Source: Christensenella sp. UBA5893 (lineage in GTDB: Bacteria > Bacillota > Clostridia > Christensenellales > UBA1242). Taken from it: 64,000 bases of DNA. The stretch lies in the NCBI GenBank assembly GCA_002431905.1, contig DJER01000033.1:39513-103512 (forward strand), given 5' to 3'. The position numbers and the translations under genes are program-made. Below the pieces are notes generated by a model. It saw only the letters and a list, made by a program, of their open reading frames with translations. It ran no database searches and was not told the DNA's origin. Of this stretch, positions 17,130 to 26,341 are shown piece by piece; position 1 is the stretch's first letter, and every line of letters begins with the position of its first letter.

Positions 17130-17636
17130 ATGTCTAACAACAAATTAGGAAGACCAACAGACCAAAGAATGGCAGTACTCAGAAACCAAGTTTCCTACCT
17201 TTTCAAACATGGTAGAATTGAAACAAGTGTTGCAAAAGCAAAAGACGTTGCAAGCAAAGCTGAAAAAATCCTTACACTTGCAATCAACACTTATGAAGAC
17301 AATGTAAAAGTTACAAAAACTGTAACTGAAAATGGTGCTAAAGTTCAAAAGGAAATCATAAATGATGGTCCAAAGAAACTTGCTGCAAGAAGAAAAATAA
17401 TGGCTTTTGTTTATGACATTCCAGAAGAAAGACAAGAAAAAGAAGGTCTTGAAGCTTACAAAGCAAGAACACAAGGAATCAATTATCCGCTTGTTGAAAA
17501 GATTTTCAATGTTTATGCTCCAAAATATGCTGAAAGAGCAAAAGAACTTGGAACAGCTGGTGGTTACACAAGAGTTATCAAAACATCAACCAGAAAAGGT
17601 GATGCTGGTGAACTTGCAATAGTTGAACTTATCTAG
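17130..17636 (+). CDS. rplQ: 50S ribosomal protein L17, long form
   Basis: Protein at the bottom of the 50S subunit. 168 aa against about 115-130 in most bacteria: the core GRPTDQRMAVLRNQVSYLF, HGRIETSVAKAK and AGGYTRVIK...RKGDAGELAIVEL is intact, with extra segments at about residues 55-80 and 100-120. Such long L17 forms are known in Clostridia. Last gene of the super-operon. Confidence 0.97.
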   Translation: MSNNKLGRPTDQRMAVLRNQVSYLFKHGRIETSVAKAKDVASKAEKILTLAINTYEDNVKVTKTVTENGAKVQKEIINDGPKKLAARRKIMAFVYDIPEERQEKEGLEAYKARTQGINYPLVEKIFNVYAPKYAERAKELGTAGGYTRVIKTSTRKGDAGELAIVELI

Positions 17637-17654
17637 TCAAAGTTTTATATAAAC

Positions 17655-17690
17655 AAAAAAGTTTGAGAGAAATCTCAAACTTTTTTTTTA
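17655..17690. terminator. Bidirectional terminator between rplQ and the xre gene
   Basis: A 14-bp perfect stem, AAAAAAGTTTGAGA / TCTCAAACTTTTTT, with a GAAA tetraloop and flanking A and T runs, so it works for rplQ on the plus strand and for the HTH gene on the minus strand. Nearly the same stem recurs at 24609. Confidence 0.93.
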
Positions 17691-17897
17691 TTTTACATCA
17701 AAAATATCATTTGGTGTAACATTATATAATTCACATAACTTTAAAATTTGCTCATAATTAAGCTCAAATTTTCCATTTTCAAACCTACTATATTGTTGCT
17801 GTGTCATAAATAATTTTAATGCAACATTCTTTTGTGTAAGTCCAGAGAATTTCCTTGCTTCTTTTATATTTTTACCTATAATTTCCGATGTGTTCAT
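17688..17897 (-). CDS. Xre-family helix-turn-helix regulator
   Basis: 69-aa protein consisting of a single Cro/C1-type HTH: IGKNIKEARKFSGLTQKNVALKL then the recognition helix region TQQQYSRFENGKFELNYEQIL. No sensing domain. It is divergently transcribed from the giant leucine-rich repeat gene, and two copies of a palindromic site lie between the two starts, so it probably represses both itself and that gene. SinR, which controls the SipW/TasA module of Bacillus, belongs to the same broad family; orthology cannot be claimed. Confidence 0.88.
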   Translation of the reverse strand: MNTSEIIGKNIKEARKFSGLTQKNVALKLFMTQQQYSRFENGKFELNYEQILKLCELYNVTPNDIFDVK

Positions 17898-17909
17898 TTG
17901 TAATTTTAT

Positions 17910-17958
17910 ATCACTTTGTGATGTATTTTGTTTGACTTACACCACTTTGTGATGTATT
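17910..17958. promoter_or_regulatory. Tandem operator sites for the Xre regulator
   Basis: The 16-mer CACTTTGTGATGTATT occurs at 17912-17927 and again at 17943-17958, 31 bp apart (three helical turns). The first copy is the full palindrome ATCAC-TTT-GTGAT (17910-17922); the second keeps CAC-TTT-GTG. Copy 1 is placed to cover the promoter of the minus-strand HTH gene; copy 2 lies inside the -35/-10 spacer of the plus-strand promoter. Confidence 0.75.
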
Positions 17959-17960
17959 AT
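17932..17960 (+). promoter_or_regulatory. Promoter of the giant leucine-rich repeat gene
   Basis: TTGACT, 17-bp spacer, TATTAT. The spacer contains the second operator copy, so a bound repressor would block polymerase. About 55 nt of leader follow, with AAGGTAGG ahead of ATG 18020. Confidence 0.75.
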
Positions 17961-18019
17961 TGTATTGTAATATTATGGTATTTTTTGTCGATACTATATC
18001 AAAATAAGGTAGGTTTGTT

Positions 18020-21000
18020 ATGAAAAAACTAAAAGTGTGTTTGTCAATTGCAACAGTGTGTTTGGCAATCGCAGTTCTTTGCTTCGGTGTTATCGCTGCA
18101 ACACAGGTTACATATACGATAGGCGGAAGCGTTTCTTATGTTGTAACTGATGCTTTTGTTGACATAAAAACAAGAGTTTATACAAGTCAAGAAAAGGCAA
18201 CAAGTGACACAAAACTTCTTGCAAAGTCAAATTATTTGACAAGTGCAACATACATAGCAAGTGCTTTGGAAAATGACACTTTAACAGAAGTTGAAAAATA
18301 TAGTGATGGCAGACTTGATGCCAATACATTAAAGGATCAAAGAGATCCAGCAATTTATCCTGACCAAACTGCCGACACAAAAATTAATATTGACTACTCA
18401 AACTCAAATTACACATGGTATATTGTTGTAAGTATAACAAACCTTGCCGATAATACAGTTTGGGCAAATGTTTCAAAACAAACATTTACTGGAGATTTTA
18501 ACAGTTTTGCAAATTATACAGGTGGTATTGATAGTATAGCAAAAGATGAAACAAAATCAATAGTTCTTGGTTTTTCTATAAAAGACCAAAAAACATCAAT
18601 AAAAGACAGCACTTTTGATTATAGCCTTACAATATCTGCTGACCAAGATGCAAAGCCAGAGCTCGACACAAACCCAAGAGTTGAAAGCCTTGGAAAATAT
18701 TATACACCAAGAAAAGTAAGCAAAAACTTAGGTAAAGGGATTACAAATATTCAAACAGAGATAGAAACCCCAGTTGGAAATTTGGACGATGCCTATAAAT
18801 ATATACAGGATAATAATTTAGAGTTTTCTGATTTAAATTCAATTCCAGAAGAATTGCATGGGTATAGTTTATTAAACATAAATTTACCAAAAAGTTTAAC
18901 TGATTACTCACTAATCTATGATATTATTGTTAAGGTTGGGAATGATAAGAGTTCTCTTGCAGAAAATGCTTCAAGTTCAACTAATTTTCTTGAAGAAATA
19001 AAAGTTATTGATAGGAATTTGTTATCAATAAAAGATATTTGGGATACTGATGAATATAAAAACGCACAGGCAATTGAGTTAAACCCAACAACTATTCCAG
19101 AAAAATCTATATCTGATGAAAGCAAGAATGAAAGGGAAATGTTTATTACCGACTTTTCTAACTTAAAATCAAGTGATATTACTATTGTTATAAAATACTC
19201 AAGTATAATTAGTATTTTGGCTATAGCTTACGCTAAAGAAGGAATAGCTATTGAATTATCAATGGACTTATATTCAAGCAAAGAAACTCCAATGATAACA
19301 ATTGGGCAAGAAACGACATCTAATTTACCATCAGGTGAGTTTAGTCTTGGGGCTGATTTATCTTATTTTTTCACTGTTTTTGATGTTCCACAAGGAGCAG
19401 TTAATGTAGAGTTGACATACAATGAGCCAAGTTATCTTAATGATGACAAAGAAACTATGTATGCATATGCAAGTATTATTGCATTTAAAAATGATATATC
19501 AAGTTCCATTAAAGAAAAATATGAAAAGGTTTCTATGTTAGAAGAAAACGAAGTGATTAGTCAAGAATTATATGCAAATGGGAATAGAGACTCTAACTCT
19601 GGAATTCATGATATAAAAATTTATGATCTTAACGATTTACAAAAATTTACTCTGATTTTAGATTATGGTGCATTGACGAATAGTGAAATTTTGGAGTATA
19701 AATTTAACAAACCTTTTGCATTTAACATAAAAGCAATATTTAAAGACAAAGAAGGGAATGTTGTTGGTTCAGAAATTTCAGTGCCTATATTGGAAAGAAA
19801 AGCAGTGTACTTGGAACAAAGTTCTAAAGAATTAACTATGTCGTCGCAGTATTACTTTGCTTACACTTTTGATATTCCAACAGATATTTTAAAGGCAAAT
19901 ATTACTTATGATAGATCAAAGTCTTATGGCAGTACTAATTTTTCTACATTCACAACTTATCTTATAAAAGGTGATGCAACAGCAGAAGAAATTGCAAAGC
20001 ATGACATAAATAGCGATGGTTGGATAGATGAAAACAAGATAAATATCAATACTAAAGGGGACAGCAATACTGCATTGGCAACAATTAGTGATGTTGACCT
20101 TTCAGGTACAACAAAAGCAACTCTCATATTTCTTCCTTCCGATAGTGATATACTTAGGGACAATCTCCAAGATGGTTTTTATGCTAATTTAACAATTGAG
20201 TTAAAAAATAGTGAAGGAGTAACGGTTGAAACAAAAGCAATAGAAAAATTGGAACTTAATTGGACTAAAGATTGCCCAGCCGTCGCTTATGGAATAGCAT
20301 TAAATTATACTATAGCAGATGAGGCATCTAATGTAGACTTTCAAGCTGTTTTGGATGAATCTTATCGCGAGGCAATGGTTCAAAGCATTGAATTTATGGC
20401 CATACTCCCTGGAGAATGGACATTTTCCTCATTCTATTTAGCAATGATGAATGAAGAACTAAGCGAAAATGACGTATTATGGATGGCAAGTGGGGACTGT
20501 ATACAAGAAGATATGTCAGTTATCGGTAGTTTTAATGCTCCAGATGGTATAAGTAAAATAACTTTAGTTGCAATGGCAGGTCTTGATAAAACAACGTTTG
20601 AAGTGGGTAAAAAAAATAATTTCCCTTGTGACATAACATTTAGTTACACAGGGCATGACCCATCTGAAGAGTACATAAAGGTTAATTATAATGAGAATGT
20701 AGAACATCTTTTTGTAAAAAAAGCATATCTTGAGGGCTCAGAAGATAGTTACTCATTTAATAAGTCTGGTGACTACTATTACCAAAACTTCCAAGTAAAA
20801 AACTGTTTCGATAAATACGAAGAAGTCAATTTGTATTTTGAAGATATGGATGGAGAATATAGTATTCTAAAAGGGAACAGAGATTCCATAGGTTCTGACC
20901 TTACAGATATTATCGCAACAATAAATTCTCCAAATGGTGTCGTAACTTTAACAAAGGATATGGGAGATGAGTTCTGTTTGGTTTCATCAAAAGACCAAAC

Positions 21001-24000
21001 AAAAATGTCAATTAAACCTAGCCTAGAAAAAGTTACGTTTGATTATGAACTCTTGAGAGATGATACATTGGCATTAACAAAATATTGGGATGATGGGACA
21101 ACTTCTCTTGTAATTCCAGATGCAATTGATGGACATATGGTGTCAACAATAAGGTCAAATACAATTTATAACAACAACACGATAACTGAATTGACTGTTC
21201 CAGATAGCATATATAGAATTGAAGATGAATCATTATATTGCCCAAAGTTAAAAACTGCAACAATGCCTTATATGGCTGGAATATATCAAATTGATACATG
21301 GAATGATCCAACATATATAAATTTCCCAACTCTTGAAACATTAAATTTAACAAAAAGCGGAGAATTTATACTAAATAAAGGGACTACTGGATTTATTAGT
21401 GGACTTGATAGCCTTAAAACAATTAATTTCTCTGATGAAGTTAAAGATATCTTAATCAAACATGCAACAGATGTGACAAATTTGTCGGCGGTTAGTTTCT
21501 CTAAAAATGTGCAAAGTTTTGTTCTTGAATTTAGTTATTATTATAACCCTTCAGATATTCCTGTTATTAAAAACAATACTAACAATGGACTATCAATACT
21601 TACAGCAAGAGATAACTCAACAAAAGTTTTAGTAAAAGCATTAGATTCAGCACCAGAAACAATTACAAAAGAAATGCTTTCGGGTGTAAAGGTTATTGCA
21701 GATAGTGCCTTTACAAACGATAATTCTGTTGTGAAAACCATTGAATTGCCAATCGGTGTTGAGTATATTGGAAATAGTGCATTAAATACAAAGTATGATA
21801 GCAGTCTTAATGTTTCATTGCCTAGCACAATAAAAGAACTTGGTGCTGGTGCATTGGGCAATTTTACATCACCAATAGCTGATGATAACGCATTGCGTAT
21901 GATCGAAAGTTATGACAATCCTGAAGTAAAGTATTTAGTTAGTAGAGATAGTTCAAAAATACAATCAAATATTACAAAAGATATGCTCAAAGGTGTTAGA
22001 TGTATATATGGTTCAACTTTTTACAGAGATAATGGTCTTAAATCTATAGATATTCCAGAAACAGTAATGGATATAGGTGATAGTGCATTTAGTTATACAT
22101 CATTAACTTCAATTACTTTGCCAAGCCAATTAACAAAAATTAAGAGTAGTACATTCATGTATTCGACATTATCAAGTATAGATATTCCAAATGGGGTTAC
22201 CACAATTGAAAGTAATGCATTTGAATCAACAGATATTTCGAATGTAAGAATACCAGATAGTGTAATATCAATTGGTTCAAAGGCATTTAATGTATGCAGT
22301 AAATTAACCGACATTACACTCCCAAATAATTTAATAGATTTAAGTGAAGATTCATTTACTGGTTGTAATTTATCTTATATAAGCATGAAAGGGAAGAGTA
22401 GAAAGTATTTGGTTTCAAATAATTGCCTAATAAATCGTTATAACAATTCTATTGCACTTGCATGTAAAAATTCAACAATACCAACAGACAGTGAAGTTGC
22501 TATAATAAATGAAAATGCTTTTAATGGATTGAGTATCACTAGTGTTGTTATTCCAAATAATATTACAACAATAGAAAACTATGCGTTTAAAGATTGCAAA
22601 GAGTTGGTTTTTGTTGTAATACCTGATTCTGTAAAAAAGATGGGTAACAATGTTTTTGAAGGCTGTACTAATTTGCAAAGTGTAGTGATGTCAAAAAATT
22701 TGTCAACAATACCATATAATACATTTCTTAATTGCAAAAAATTAACCAGTGTAAAATTACCGGAAAAGTTAAGAACTATTGGTGATTATTCATTCAAGAA
22801 TTGTACAAGTTTGCGTGAAATTGAAATTCCTGATAGGACTACCACAATTGAAGATGGTGCATTCGAGGGATGTGAGTCGTTAGAAAAAGTAACATTGTCT
22901 AAAAAAATGGTACGCATTGGAGACGATGCATTCTATGGTTGCAAAGCATTAAAAACAATTGATTTGCCAACTGGATTAAAAAAGATTGAAGGTGGAGCAT
23001 TTTCAAATTCTGGCATAACAGAGATTACATTGCCAAACACTTTAATAGAAATTGGTAAAAGTGCATTTTCAAAAACAAATTTAACAACTATAACAATCCC
23101 AGATAGTGTTACTGAAGTGGGAACCGGTGCATTCACTTATTGCGATAAATTAACAAGTTTCAAATTATCAAAGAAAATGACTAGTATTCCTGAAGATATG
23201 TTTGAATATTGTTCAGCATTAGAAAATGTCACAATACCTGGAAACATTAAACAAGTTTCAGGGGATGCATTTAATTCGTGTTCAAACTTAACAACGGTAG
23301 TATTTGAAGAGGGAATTGAAACAATAAATGGTTGTGCATTTGGGCGTTGTAGTAAATTAAAAAGTATTCAACTTCCTAGCACTATTAAAAGTATTGAAGG
23401 TTCGTCATTTGAATATTGCGGGGCATTTGAAACAATAAATTTTTCTGGGAATGATACATTCAAACTTATTTCTGGGTGTTTAATTAATACAAGTACAAAT
23501 GCTTTGGTTGTTGGAACAAATAATGCAACAATACCTACGGATACAGGAATTACATCAATTGATTCATGTGCTTTTCATAGTAGAACTATTACATCTGCAA
23601 ATATACCTAATACCGTAACAATGATAGGATCTAATGCATTTGAGAATTGCAGAACATTAACAAATGTAATTATCCCAGATAGTGTAATAACAATTAGTTA
23701 TCATGCATTTGGTGGTTGCAGCGCATTAACCAGTATAGTTATCCCGGATAGTGTAAAATATATGTATTTTAATGTATTTAGTGACTGTACTAATTTGGAA
23801 AGCGTTAAATTATCTAAAAATTTAACAGATATTTCATCTAGTGCTTTTAGTGGATGCGAAAATTTAAAAACTATTGAAATTCCAAATGGGGTCACATCAA
23901 TTGGTTATTATGCATTTCAAAATTGTAAAAAATTGGAAAGTGTAGTGTTTCCTGATAGTCTAACAACAATAGATTTTAATGCATTTAGTGGTTGCGAAGT

Positions 24001-24604
24001 CTTGAATAATGTAACACTTCCACAATGCCTTATAGAAATTGGAAGCAGTGCATTTGAAAATTGTAAAAAATTGGAAAGTATAGTATTGCCGGATAGTCTA
24101 ACAACAATAGGTAGTTATGCATTTAATGGGTGCACTAGATTAATAAGTATTGTTATACCAAAAAGCATTACCGAATTAAATGGTACATTTGATGGTTGTA
24201 CAAACTTGGAAAGTATTACACTTCCAGAGGGCTTAACAAGTATTGGAAGTAGAACTTTTAGAAATACAAGATTGACAAGCATAGTTATTCCTGTAGGAGT
24301 AACAGAGATTGGTTATGAAGCCTTTAAATCTTGTTGGAAGTTAACAGAAGTTACACTTTCAGAGAGTCTTACAACTATTGGTGAAAGTGCATTTATGGGC
24401 TGTGAAATATCAAGCATCGTAATTCCAAAAAAGGTTACATCAATAGGAATGGGTGCTTTTGATATTTGGGATTTGAAATCTGCTACTTTTGAAGACCCAA
24501 ATGGATGGAAAGTTGTTGGACAATCTTTAACATTAACAGACCCAGCAAAAAATGCTGAATATTTAAGGAGTACATATGATTCGGTTACTTGGACAAAATC
24601 ATAA
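18020..24604 (+). CDS. Giant secreted BspA-like leucine-rich repeat protein with SipW-type signal peptide
   Basis: 2194 aa, the largest gene here. The N-terminus is MKKLKVCLSIATVCLAIAVL, a short basic start and hydrophobic core, then FGVIAATQVTYTIGGSVSY, the layout of SipW-dependent (TasA/camelysin-type) exported proteins and nearly the same as in the protein at 34092. Residues about 40-210 look like a TasA/camelysin-type domain; about 210-1000 are beta-rich and unrecognised; about 1000-2160 are BspA-type LRR_5 repeats of 23 residues (pattern SIVIPDSVTTIGSYAFNGCTKL-like). It ends SVTWTKS with no LPXTG or membrane anchor, so it should be released or bound non-covalently. Function is probably adhesion or matrix formation; the cargo role is inferred from family knowledge. 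Controlled by the upstream Xre operator. Confidence 0.88.
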   Translation: MKKLKVCLSIATVCLAIAVLCFGVIAATQVTYTIGGSVSYVVTDAFVDIKTRVYTSQEKATSDTKLLAKSNYLTSATYIASALENDTLTEVEKYSDGRLDANTLKDQRDPAIYPDQTADTKINIDYSNSNYTWYIVVSITNLADNTVWANVSKQTFTGDFNSFANYTGGIDSIAKDETKSIVLGFSIKDQKTSIKDSTFDYSLTISADQDAKPELDTNPRVESLGKYYTPRKVSKNLGKGITNIQTEIETPVGNLDDAYKYIQDNNLEFSDLNSIPEELHGYSLLNINLPKSLTDYSLIYDIIVKVGNDKSSLAENASSSTNFLEEIKVIDRNLLSIKDIWDTDEYKNAQAIELNPTTIPEKSISDESKNEREMFITDFSNLKSSDITIVIKYSSIISILAIAYAKEGIAIELSMDLYSSKETPMITIGQETTSNLPSGEFSLGADLSYFFTVFDVPQGAVNVELTYNEPSYLNDDKETMYAYASIIAFKNDISSSIKEKYEKVSMLEENEVISQELYANGNRDSNSGIHDIKIYDLNDLQKFTLILDYGALTNSEILEYKFNKPFAFNIKAIFKDKEGNVVGSEISVPILERKAVYLEQSSKELTMSSQYYFAYTFDIPTDILKANITYDRSKSYGSTNFSTFTTYLIKGDATAEEIAKHDINSDGWIDENKININTKGDSNTALATISDVDLSGTTKATLIFLPSDSDILRDNLQDGFYANLTIELKNSEGVTVETKAIEKLELNWTKDCPAVAYGIALNYTIADEASNVDFQAVLDESYREAMVQSIEFMAILPGEWTFSSFYLAMMNEELSENDVLWMASGDCIQEDMSVIGSFNAPDGISKITLVAMAGLDKTTFEVGKKNNFPCDITFSYTGHDPSEEYIKVNYNENVEHLFVKKAYLEGSEDSYSFNKSGDYYYQNFQVKNCFDKYEEVNLYFEDMDGEYSILKGNRDSIGSDLTDIIATINSPNGVVTLTKDMGDEFCLVSSKDQTKMSIKPSLEKVTFDYELLRDDTLALTKYWDDGTTSLVIPDAIDGHMVSTIRSNTIYNNNTITELTVPDSIYRIEDESLYCPKLKTATMPYMAGIYQIDTWNDPTYINFPTLETLNLTKSGEFILNKGTTGFISGLDSLKTINFSDEVKDILIKHATDVTNLSAVSFSKNVQSFVLEFSYYYNPSDIPVIKNNTNNGLSILTARDNSTKVLVKALDSAPETITKEMLSGVKVIADSAFTNDNSVVKTIELPIGVEYIGNSALNTKYDSSLNVSLPSTIKELGAGALGNFTSPIADDNALRMIESYDNPEVKYLVSRDSSKIQSNITKDMLKGVRCIYGSTFYRDNGLKSIDIPETVMDIGDSAFSYTSLTSITLPSQLTKIKSSTFMYSTLSSIDIPNGVTTIESNAFESTDISNVRIPDSVISIGSKAFNVCSKLTDITLPNNLIDLSEDSFTGCNLSYISMKGKSRKYLVSNNCLINRYNNSIALACKNSTIPTDSEVAIINENAFNGLSITSVVIPNNITTIENYAFKDCKELVFVVIPDSVKKMGNNVFEGCTNLQSVVMSKNLSTIPYNTFLNCKKLTSVKLPEKLRTIGDYSFKNCTSLREIEIPDRTTTIEDGAFEGCESLEKVTLSKKMVRIGDDAFYGCKALKTIDLPTGLKKIEGGAFSNSGITEITLPNTLIEIGKSAFSKTNLTTITIPDSVTEVGTGAFTYCDKLTSFKLSKKMTSIPEDMFEYCSALENVTIPGNIKQVSGDAFNSCSNLTTVVFEEGIETINGCAFGRCSKLKSIQLPSTIKSIEGSSFEYCGAFETINFSGNDTFKLISGCLINTSTNALVVGTNNATIPTDTGITSIDSCAFHSRTITSANIPNTVTMIGSNAFENCRTLTNVIIPDSVITISYHAFGGCSALTSIVIPDSVKYMYFNVFSDCTNLESVKLSKNLTDISSSAFSGCENLKTIEIPNGVTSIGYYAFQNCKKLESVVFPDSLTTIDFNAFSGCEVLNNVTLPQCLIEIGSSAFENCKKLESIVLPDSLTTIGSYAFNGCTRLISIVIPKSITELNGTFDGCTNLESITLPEGLTSIGSRTFRNTRLTSIVIPVGVTEIGYEAFKSCWKLTEVTLSESLTTIGESAFMGCEISSIVIPKKVTSIGMGAFDIWDLKSATFEDPNGWKVVGQSLTLTDPAKNAEYLRSTYDSVTWTKS

Positions 24605-24608
24605 TATC

Positions 24609-24641
24609 AAAAAAGTTTGAGAAATTTCTCAAACTTTTTTT
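24609..24641. terminator. Bidirectional terminator after the giant gene
   Basis: AAAAAAGTTTGAGAAA / TTTCTCAAACTTTTTT is a perfect palindrome of 32 nt followed by T. It shares the stem core GTTTGAGA/TCTCAAAC with the terminator at 17655. It also serves the convergent minus-strand gene ending at 24652. Confidence 0.92.
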
Positions 24642-24651
24642 ATGCGATGGG

Positions 24652-24969
24652 TTATTTCTTGAAATAGGTTGCACAGAGTGGCTTGTTTTTTATGCAGTTG
24701 ATTGTTATGCCATTTGCTTCGCAAGTTTGGTTGTTACGGAACAGGCAATCGGCTTGACAATGTATACAACCTTTTTTACTTTCTCTATGTGAATGATACT
24801 TTGGTGGAGTTTTATCAAAAATTTCTTTTGATGTGTCGGGAATGTTTTTTAGTTCATCGTTTTTTTTATAGTCAGTACAATTTATTTTGCCTCCAATTAG
24901 TATTTTTTTGCTTGTGCAAGAAAAACCCTTATTATACACGCAACTTCTTTCTCTGCAAATTATATCCAT
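24652..24969 (-). CDS. Cysteine-rich DUF1540-type protein
   Basis: 105 aa with about ten Cys. Two copies of a DUF1540-like unit are visible: ICRERSCVYNKGFSC near the start and GCIHCQADCLFRNNQTC in the second half, each followed by a hydrophobic ITI/ILIGG-type strand. AAAGGAG lies at the right distance on the minus strand. DUF1540 proteins are small, probably metal-binding, and common in spore-forming Firmicutes; their biochemical role is unknown. Two open frames on the opposite strand here have no ribosome binding site and were discarded. Confidence 0.75.
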   Translation of the reverse strand: MDIICRERSCVYNKGFSCTSKKILIGGKINCTDYKKNDELKNIPDTSKEIFDKTPPKYHSHRESKKGCIHCQADCLFRNNQTCEANGITINCIKNKPLCATYFKK

Positions 24970-25026
24970 ATTTCTCCTTTTATTTTTTGCTTTGTAAACA
25001 AATATTAATTTATTTTTTAATTATTA

Positions 25027-25056
25027 TTGACTTATACCCAAAATTTAAACTAAAAT
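25027..25056 (+). promoter_or_regulatory. Promoter of rplI
   Basis: TTGACT, an 18-bp spacer and TAAAAT, then 21 nt containing AAAAGGAGAAG before ATG 25078. Confidence 0.7.
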
Positions 25057-25077
25057 ATATGCATAAAAGGAGAAGTT

Positions 25078-25521
25078 ATGAAGGTTATATTGCAAAAAGA
25101 TGTAAAAGGTACAGGCAAAAAAGGTGAGATTGTGAATGTCGCAGATGGTTTTGGAAAAAACTTTTTGATAAAAAATGGTCTTGCAGTTATTGCAAATAAC
25201 TCAAATTTAAACGATACAGTAAACAAAAAGGTTGCCCAAGATTACCACAAAGAACAAGAGATTTTGGCTGCAAAAGAAAAAGCAAAAAATCTTGAAGGAA
25301 AAGAAGTTGTTGTTGGAATCAAATGTGGCGAAAATGGCAAAATCTTTGGAGCTGTTACAAGCAAAGAAATTGCAGAAGCATTGAGCAAACAAAATTTTGA
25401 TATTGACAAAAGAAAAATAGAATTAAAAGAACCAATAAAATTTGCGGGGATATACAAACTTCGTGTAAGACTTTATGAAGGTGTGTATGCTAACATTGTG
25501 GTTAGGGTACAAAATGTATGA
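25078..25521 (+). CDS. rplI: 50S ribosomal protein L9
   Basis: Elongated two-domain protein at the L1 stalk base. 147 aa: N-terminal KVILQKDVKGTGKKGEIVNVADG and FLIKNGLA, a long central helix, and the C-terminal domain with GKIFGAVTSKEIAEAL. Its stop overlaps the start of walJ (ATGA). Confidence 0.97.
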   Translation: MKVILQKDVKGTGKKGEIVNVADGFGKNFLIKNGLAVIANNSNLNDTVNKKVAQDYHKEQEILAAKEKAKNLEGKEVVVGIKCGENGKIFGAVTSKEIAEALSKQNFDIDKRKIELKEPIKFAGIYKLRVRLYEGVYANIVVRVQNV

Positions 25522-26306
25522 GAGTTTGCAATCTATCAAGTGGCAGTGATGGTAATTCAACTTATGTGGAAACTGATAGTGCAAAAGTTTTGGTTGACAT
25601 TGGAATTAGTGCAACTGAAATTGTCAAAAGATTAAAATGTCTTAATGTTGAGCCACAAGATATTGACGCAATACTTATATCTCATGAGCATAGCGACCAT
25701 ATTAAAGGACTTGATATTTTTGCATCAAAGTACAAAACAAAAGTTTATGTACACGAAAAGGGAATGGGTGCTGTATATGCAAAAATGAAAAAATTGAATG
25801 CAAGCCAAATGTATGCTTTTGGCGATTTTGCGTTTAATATAAAGGATTTGCTAGTTGACACAGCAAGTCTTCCACACGACAGTGTTCATTGCAGTGGATA
25901 TATTTTATCAAATAATGGAAGAAAAATTAGTATTATAACAGATTTGGGGCATACTACTGATGTAATCTTAAATAAAATAAGTGGCAGTTCACTTGTTTAT
26001 TTGGAGAGTAATCACGATGAAGAAATGCTTAAAAATAATCCTACATATCCAATGCAACTAAAAGCAAGAATTTTGGGAAAGAATGGACATTTATCGAACA
26101 CTGCTTGTGCAAAAGCTTGTTTGTTCTTGGCAAAAACAGGAACAAAACAAATTATGCTTTCACATTTAAGCACAAAAAACAATACCGAACAACTTGCTTA
26201 TAACACTGTTTGCTCATATCTTAAAGACAACGGTGTGATAGAAGGAGAAAATATTAGGATTTCTGTTGCAAAACTTGTTCCAACTGCAATATTTAATTTA
26301 AAGTGA
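25518..26306 (+). CDS. walJ: Metallo-beta-lactamase-fold protein, WalJ (YycJ) family
   Basis: 262 aa. The metal site is ISHEHSDHIKGL (HxHxDH) near residue 55, with the N-terminal NLSSGSDGNSTYVET typical of YycJ. Later ligands include LPHDSVHC, ITDLGHTT and LSHLSTKN. In Bacillus, WalJ belongs to the walRK operon and is implicated in coordinating cell division with replication; the family has 5'-3' exonuclease activity. Here it is coupled to rplI rather than to walRK. Confidence 0.85.
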   Translation: MRVCNLSSGSDGNSTYVETDSAKVLVDIGISATEIVKRLKCLNVEPQDIDAILISHEHSDHIKGLDIFASKYKTKVYVHEKGMGAVYAKMKKLNASQMYAFGDFAFNIKDLLVDTASLPHDSVHCSGYILSNNGRKISIITDLGHTTDVILNKISGSSLVYLESNHDEEMLKNNPTYPMQLKARILGKNGHLSNTACAKACLFLAKTGTKQIMLSHLSTKNNTEQLAYNTVCSYLKDNGVIEGENIRISVAKLVPTAIFNLK

Positions 26307-26341
26307 TAAAATCTAATAAAAATAACTGCCAAAGGAGAATT

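Noticed and set aside
21000..24550. CRISPR-like periodicity in the 21-24.5 kb region
   Set aside because: The 69-bp period is codon-phased and encodes 23-residue LRR_5 units; no spacers or cas genes.
24589..25127. Two plus-strand frames (67 and 141 aa) around 24600-25100
   Set aside because: They are antisense to the Cys-rich DUF1540 gene, cross a terminator and a promoter, and lack ribosome sites.
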